A program made the position numbers and the translations under genes. A stretch of 64,000 bases of DNA from Desulforhabdus amnigena (GTDB lineage Bacteria; Desulfobacterota; Syntrophobacteria; Syntrophobacterales; Syntrophobacteraceae): positions 461,001 to 525,000 of the forward strand of contig NZ_BSDR01000001.1 of assembly GCF_027925305.1 (NCBI RefSeq). Direction: 5' to 3'. Shown one piece after another: positions 60,110-64,000 of the stretch (its first letter is position 1; every line of letters begins with the position of its first letter). The notes below the pieces were generated by a model, which worked only from the letters and a program-made list of their open reading frames with translations, ran no database searches and was not told where the DNA came from.

Positions 60110-62119
60110 ATGAGCACTAAAAGGATCTATAATCTGGAAATAGAGGGAGGCCTCGGCCTCGTGACCATTGACCTGCCAGACAAGCCTGTGAACAGCTGGA
60201 CGGATGCGGCAATCGAAGAACTGGGGCAAATGCTGAGCGCGTTGGAAACGCAGGCGGACCTGAAAGGATTGATTTTCATGTCCGGAAAGCCGGGAAACTT
60301 CCACGCGGGTGCGGACCTCAACATGCTCACCAAAATGAAGAGCAGGACCGATGCGGCGGCTGTGCTCGGCCGCTTGCACGGAGTGTTCAACCGCATCAGT
60401 GGACTGCCCTTCCCGACCCTTGCGGCCATAGATGGCTACTGCCTGGGGGCAGGGCTGGAATTCGCCCTCGCCTGCACCGCTCGTATGGCCAAAGATTCCA
60501 AATCCACCCAACTGGGGCTGCCGGAATGCAACTTGGGAATCTTTCCCGGGGCGGGAGGATCCCAACGGCTTCCGCGCCTGATAGGAGCCCCTGCATTTCA
60601 GCTCATTCTCAAAGGGATGGTCTACCCGGCCTCCAAAGCGTTGGAGCTGGGCGTGATTGACAGAATCGTGCCCGCCGATGCCGATCTTCGAGCAAAGGCG
60701 CTGGAATTTCTCCAGGAAATCCTCAAGGGGAAAATCGACTTGAAGCGGCCCGAGCATGATTTCTCCCATGTGGATGAAGTCGCGCAAGTGGCTCGAGGGG
60801 AGGTTCTCAAGGCGACCAGAGGCAGAGAGATACCCGGACCGATGCTGGCGATCGAATCCATGCGGGAAGGGCTTAAGGTCTCGCTGGAGGAAGGCCTCGA
60901 GATCGAAAAACGTTATTTCATCGATGCCGTGCTCTCGGATCAGGCCAAGGGGAGTATCCACACGTTCTTCCTCAAGACCATGAGCGACAAGCCAAAGGGG
61001 ATGATTACCAAAGGCTTTGATCCCAAACCTATCAAGAAGGTCGCCATTCTTGGTTTTGGTACGATGGGGCGGGGTATTGCCATAGACATTCTTCGCCACA
61101 CTGGAATGGAAGTCGTTGCCAAAGAGATCCCCCAGGCGATCGAGCCGGGAAGAGAGTTTGTTAAGAAAATCCTCGGTGAAATGGAGGCAAGGAAGAGGCT
61201 CAAAATGCCCGTAGAGGACCTGATGGGGCGACTCAAGATCGTATCCGAGTACGGGGAAAGCTTCAAGGATGTGGATCTCGTGATCGAAGCAGTCTTCGAG
61301 GACATGCAAGTAAAAGAGCAGGTCTACCAGGAAATCTGCCAGGTGGTGGCGGAAGATTGCATCCTGGCGAGCAACACCTCATCCATCCCTCTTGATTCCA
61401 TGTCTCCTTTCGTCAAAGGCCGGGATCGTTTTGCGGGTCTTCACTTTTTCTCTCCGGTCTGGAAGATGGAGCTCGTAGAAGTCATCCAGGGGGAGAAGAC
61501 CAGCCAGGCTACTGTGGATAACCTACTTGGTTTTGTAGGACAAATCCGCAAGCGCCCTGTCGTGTGCAGGGACAATCCGGGGTTTGTGGTCAATGCCTTG
61601 CTCTTTCCCTACTTTCTGGCCGCACTCGATTTCATCGAAACCGGCAATTCCATTGAGGAAGTTGATAAGGCCTTCGTCCAATTCGGAATGCCGGTCGGGC
61701 CGATTCGGCTGACCGACGAAGTCGGTATCGACGTGGTGTATAAAATCATGAAGGGCATGAAGATCGAGCAAAACACCCTGAAGAGCCTATCCGATCAGGG
61801 GCGCCTGGGACTGAAAAAATGCGGCAAGGGATTCTTCTCTCAAGATGGAAGCGTAGACCTCGATGCGTTGCCACTCATTCAGAAGAAGAACCCGAAGAAG
61901 CTTACGGCCAAAGAGATGCAGACCATCGTCCTTACCGAAATGGCCACAGTGGGCAAAGACCTTCTCGACAGGGGAATCGTCAAAGACCCGCATATGATCG
62001 ACATGGGGATGATCTGGGGAACCGGATTCCCTCCCGATAAAGGTGGACCTCTGATGTGGGCGGACCTGACAGGGCTCAGCAAGCAACACTTCGGAAGAAC
62101 CTTCTACGAGACAAAGTAA
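60110..62119 (+). CDS. enoyl-CoA hydratase/3-hydroxyacyl-CoA dehydrogenase fusion, FadB/FadJ-like
   Basis: A 669-residue bifunctional enzyme. The crotonase domain covers the first ~200 residues: NFHAGADLNML (oxyanion hole) and LPECNLGIFPGAGGSQRLPR with catalytic Glu. The dehydrogenase half starts KKVAILGFGTMGRGIAIDIL (NAD motif), with the catalytic His in FAGLHFFSPVWKMELVEVI and an all-helical C-terminal domain. It hydrates enoyl-CoA and oxidises the 3-hydroxyacyl-CoA. The crotonase half is close to FadJ/FadB. The start is supported by the frame's full length. A GATGAGT-type spacer repeat lies just upstream. A long hairpin follows the stop. Confidence 0.93.
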   Translation: MSTKRIYNLEIEGGLGLVTIDLPDKPVNSWTDAAIEELGQMLSALETQADLKGLIFMSGKPGNFHAGADLNMLTKMKSRTDAAAVLGRLHGVFNRISGLPFPTLAAIDGYCLGAGLEFALACTARMAKDSKSTQLGLPECNLGIFPGAGGSQRLPRLIGAPAFQLILKGMVYPASKALELGVIDRIVPADADLRAKALEFLQEILKGKIDLKRPEHDFSHVDEVAQVARGEVLKATRGREIPGPMLAIESMREGLKVSLEEGLEIEKRYFIDAVLSDQAKGSIHTFFLKTMSDKPKGMITKGFDPKPIKKVAILGFGTMGRGIAIDILRHTGMEVVAKEIPQAIEPGREFVKKILGEMEARKRLKMPVEDLMGRLKIVSEYGESFKDVDLVIEAVFEDMQVKEQVYQEICQVVAEDCILASNTSSIPLDSMSPFVKGRDRFAGLHFFSPVWKMELVEVIQGEKTSQATVDNLLGFVGQIRKRPVVCRDNPGFVVNALLFPYFLAALDFIETGNSIEEVDKAFVQFGMPVGPIRLTDEVGIDVVYKIMKGMKIEQNTLKSLSDQGRLGLKKCGKGFFSQDGSVDLDALPLIQKKNPKKLTAKEMQTIVLTEMATVGKDLLDRGIVKDPHMIDMGMIWGTGFPPDKGGPLMWADLTGLSKQHFGRTFYETK

Positions 62120-62158
62120 GTACCTGAGCATATATTTCTTAACATTTTGTCTTGCTGT

Positions 62159-62224
62159 CCGTTCGCCCTGAGCCTGTCGAAGGGCATGTCTGGTTGTGCC
62201 CTTCGACAGGCTCAGGGCGAACGG
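62159..62224. repeat. perfect 28-bp inverted repeat after the FadB-like gene
   Basis: CCGTTCGCCCTGAGCCTGTC... at 62159-62186 is the exact reverse complement of 62197-62224, with a 10-base loop (TGTCTGGTTG). The sequence CCTGAGCCTGTCGAAGGGC is a widespread dispersed bacterial repeat. TTTGTTTTG follows, so it can also terminate the operon transcript. Confidence 0.85.
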
Positions 62225-62334
62225 TTTGTTTTGTTAGAAAACTTTTTCTGATGTTTGGCTAGCGATTTTGCGGCGGTTTCCACGAGACTCGATCTGAGCC
62301 CGTTCCCGGAGGAGTCGTCAAGAGTAAGGGGTTA

Positions 62335-62489
62335 GCCGATGCATGTAGACATCGCTCAGATCGACCAGATTGAGCATGCGGCCTCCAGCCCCGACCAATT
62401 CGCCCCGGATGCGCCACCCGGTACTGCACGCGGCCGTCACGAGGGGCCTTGAGATCGCTGTCGGCAATGTCTGCCTTATCACCCTCCAT
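62335..62489 (-). pseudogene. fragment of a HlyD-family membrane-fusion protein
   Basis: Two minus-strand pieces are one base out of frame: [20 protein letters not shown] and RVAHPG, then [20 protein letters not shown]. Together they read like the barrel-sandwich hybrid region of periplasmic adaptor proteins of the YbhG/YhiI kind (LxAPxDGxVxxR...PGExV...G..lx.lvDLSdvym). A single extra G at about 62400-62405 shifts the frame. The rest is lost, and it lies just downstream of a TetR gene, suggesting a former TetR-adaptor-ABC transporter operon. Confidence 0.65.
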
Positions 62490-62519
62490 TCAACTCCCGG
62501 GTTTCTCGCAAGGCATCGT

Positions 62520-63176
62520 TCATTCGTATTCAGCCATAGGACTCTGGCACGACTGACGGAACACCAGTCCATTTAAAAAAATATCCAAAATGGTTTCAGT
62601 GACTTCCGGGTCAGGATGGATCTCGGGCATATCCAGATGGAGAAGGAAAAACGCATCGAGAACACTGTCCAGCGCAACGGCCAAATGGAACGGATCGGCG
62701 ATCATCTTGAATCGTTTGTTTTTGATTCCGCTTTCAAAGATCGCGGTTAGTTTTTTGAGAAAGGTGTAATGGCGTTTTCGCAACTCGTCGTCGAGGCCCG
62801 CATTGATATTGAAGCTAGCCCCTTTGCACTCCGCTAGAAAAAGGCGGATGAAGGGAAGATTTCCGTGGAAACTCTTTCTCTTGGTACGGATGAAATTTCG
62901 CAGCTTTTCAACCTCATCATCCGGTTCCTCAATCGCATGCGTGATCGTTTCCTCGAACTTGTCGCATTGATCCAGAACAAGGGCCTTATAGAGATCCTCC
63001 TTGTTCTGGAAGAGCTTGTAGAGTGTTCCGATAGCAAATTCGGCCGTCTTTGCAATCTCGTGCATGGATACTCCGTGGTATCCTTTCTCCGAGAACAGAT
63101 CGTATGCCGCCGCCAGTATCTCCCTTCGCTGCCGCAGCTTCTCTCTTTCTCGCCTTGGGAGTGTCTCTTTTCCCAT
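62520..63176 (-). CDS. TetR/AcrR-family transcriptional regulator 2
   Basis: About 218 residues. The HTH is ILAAAYDLFSEKGYHGVSMH, then EIAKTAEFAIGTLYKLFQNK, and the C-terminal helical domain ends with a substrate-pocket tail. ATG at 63176 begins MGKETLPRREREKLRQRRE; the frame is open 35 residues further upstream but with no reasonable start. It is followed by a decayed HlyD-like gene and is not obviously linked to the catabolic operators. TetR 1 at 51525 is the other candidate for them. Confidence 0.9.
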   Translation of the reverse strand: MGKETLPRREREKLRQRREILAAAYDLFSEKGYHGVSMHEIAKTAEFAIGTLYKLFQNKEDLYKALVLDQCDKFEETITHAIEEPDDEVEKLRNFIRTKRKSFHGNLPFIRLFLAECKGASFNINAGLDDELRKRHYTFLKKLTAIFESGIKNKRFKMIADPFHLAVALDSVLDAFFLLHLDMPEIHPDPEVTETILDIFLNGLVFRQSCQSPMAEYE

Positions 63177-63368
63177 GGAATAAGCTTCCACCTTCTGTTC
63201 TCGAATAACCGCGGTTACGGAAATGGCCTCGCAGTTGCGCAGTGCACCGGTGATCATTCCTGGGCCGCCGATTCGACCCAAAGGGAATGATGGACAAACC
63301 CAAGCCTCCTCGAGGGGCAGGAAAGCCGTTGTCCCAGCGTACAGGTGTTGGTAGGTTGTTTTTGTCGC

Positions 63369-64000
63369 TTATACTTCTATGAGGCTGGAAGACAACTGTT
63401 CCCATACGGTCACCATACCGTCGTTCCATCTGACAAGCTGCGCTGTTCCATCCTGAGAGACTACCACCACCACAACGTTATGCAACGCATTGCACAAACT
63501 GTAAGCCGAGTGATGGCGGGAGCCGACGCAGTCGGTTTGTTCCTGCAGAATCTCCCATCCTTCCGGGTCCAGAGCGTGCGCCACTGCATCGACACGCTCC
63601 AGTTTGCCGGATATTTGGGCTCCAAACCCGACCAGTTCCAGTCTTTGTGTTATCACTACGGCGCCGTCCACCTGCGTCATGCCGGCTACTAAATGAGCCC
63701 ACTCGAATAATGATTCATCCAGTTTGGAAAGAGTTTGATTTTTACTGGCCAGGTATTCCGTCCAGCCTACCGTTCTTTTGGGAGCTTCAAGAGAGCCGTA
63801 GAATTCCGCCAACGCATTGGCTATTTTGACAATAAGGGTTCGAAACCGTTTGCACGGTTCTTCCTCAACGAATCTGTACTTTAATTTTACGTAAAGGTTC
63901 TCTGACAAAAACTCCTCTTTGAGCTCATCGGGGATGCAAATCAGGGCGCCGCCATGCCTCGAGGAGCGAATCCTGCCCAGGAGTCTCATTGAGATCTGTT
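63369..64000 (-). CDS. DisA-N/diadenylate-cyclase-domain protein, 5' end off the window
   Basis: At least 206 residues of an open frame, continuing past the right edge. The C-terminal part reads QVDGAVVITQRLELVGFGAQ (DGA motif), then CVGSRHHSAYSLCNALHNVV and VVVSQDGTAQLV, the DisA_N fold. DisA has RHR where this has RHH. The first residues RLLGRIRSSRHGGALICIPD recall the segment ahead of the cyclase domain in longer sensor-domain (DACNV-like) proteins, so ATG 63989 is probably internal. A c-di-AMP synthesis role is plausible but unproved. Confidence 0.68.
   Translation of the reverse strand, partial: QISMRLLGRIRSSRHGGALICIPDELKEEFLSENLYVKLKYRFVEEEPCKRFRTLIVKIANALAEFYGSLEAPKRTVGWTEYLASKNQTLSKLDESLFEWAHLVAGMTQVDGAVVITQRLELVGFGAQISGKLERVDAVAHALDPEGWEILQEQTDCVGSRHHSAYSLCNALHNVVVVVVSQDGTAQLVRWNDGMVTVWEQLSSSLIEV

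Noticed and set aside
62159-62224. CRISPR repeat
   Set aside because: Only one inverted pair, no spaced direct repeats and no cas genes.

Overview
The window looks like chromosome from an anaerobic, sulfate-reducing or syntrophic member of the former Deltaproteobacteria, probably near Syntrophobacteraceae (inferred from gene content only). The grounds are several cytoplasmic bis-MGD Mo/W enzymes, an aldehyde:ferredoxin oxidoreductase, HdrD/DsrK-like and NarI/DsrM-like electron-transfer proteins, an FmdE/MoeA/MoaA cofactor block and a butyrate-type beta-oxidation operon, with no aerobic respiratory genes.

Positions 1-13.7 kb are housekeeping: a partial gene at the left edge, a HAD phosphatase and transketolase, an IS5-type transposase remnant, a sigma-54 response regulator divergent from a GlcD-type oxidase and pyruvate kinase, a 44-residue basic protein, an AmgK/MurU-like sugar kinase plus nucleotidyltransferase pair, and a large SLBB polysaccharide-export protein with a low-complexity QG-rich segment. 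A tRNA-Thr(CGT) at 14.05 kb separates this from a roughly 50-kb catabolic region.

Positions 14.6-30.2 kb (+ strand) hold one long operon: Mo/W enzyme 1, SDR, M24-fold protein, E1-alpha, E1-beta and E2 of an acetoin/pyruvate-dehydrogenase-like complex, Mo/W enzyme 2, ferredoxin, a decayed C_GCAxxG_C_C gene, an AhpD-like protein, a small helical protein, dihydrolipoamide dehydrogenase, and a LipB-LipA fusion that could lipoylate the E2. Positions 30.2-39.3 kb (- strand) hold a truncated Mo enzyme, an AOR, an MTTase-like radical SAM protein, UspA, MoaA, a MoeA-like protein, FmdE, a ferredoxin-DUF169 protein and a TIGR04282-like transferase.

Positions 39.3-51.1 kb (- strand) read as one operon: zinc-ribbon protein, PhnP-like hydrolase, Mo enzyme 4, four-cluster ferredoxin, a membrane cytochrome-b-like gene split by an IS110 element, a small membrane protein, an HdrD-like protein, a Tes-like radical SAM protein, Mo enzyme 3, GNAT and a 48-residue protein. 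Positions 51.5-64 kb hold a TetR regulator, MobA, an Old-Yellow-Enzyme pseudogene, a FadL-like porin, a CoA-transferase/acyl-CoA dehydrogenase/thiolase/FadB-like operon, a second TetR next to a HlyD remnant, and a diadenylate-cyclase-like protein running off the right edge.

The most interesting signal is a shared 12-bp palindrome (CACYA-N2-TRGTG) a few bases downstream of the -10 box at three promoters: those of the Mo/2-oxoacid dehydrogenase operon, the Mo/Hdr operon and the beta-oxidation operon. A fourth copy lies near the FadL-like gene. This suggests one TetR-type regulator coordinates the catabolic region. Two uncharacterised small protein families each occur twice (NxLHxxCRLR proteins and a 'GMTLKQIMPLSQGK' helical domain). 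Several broken genes show recent decay.
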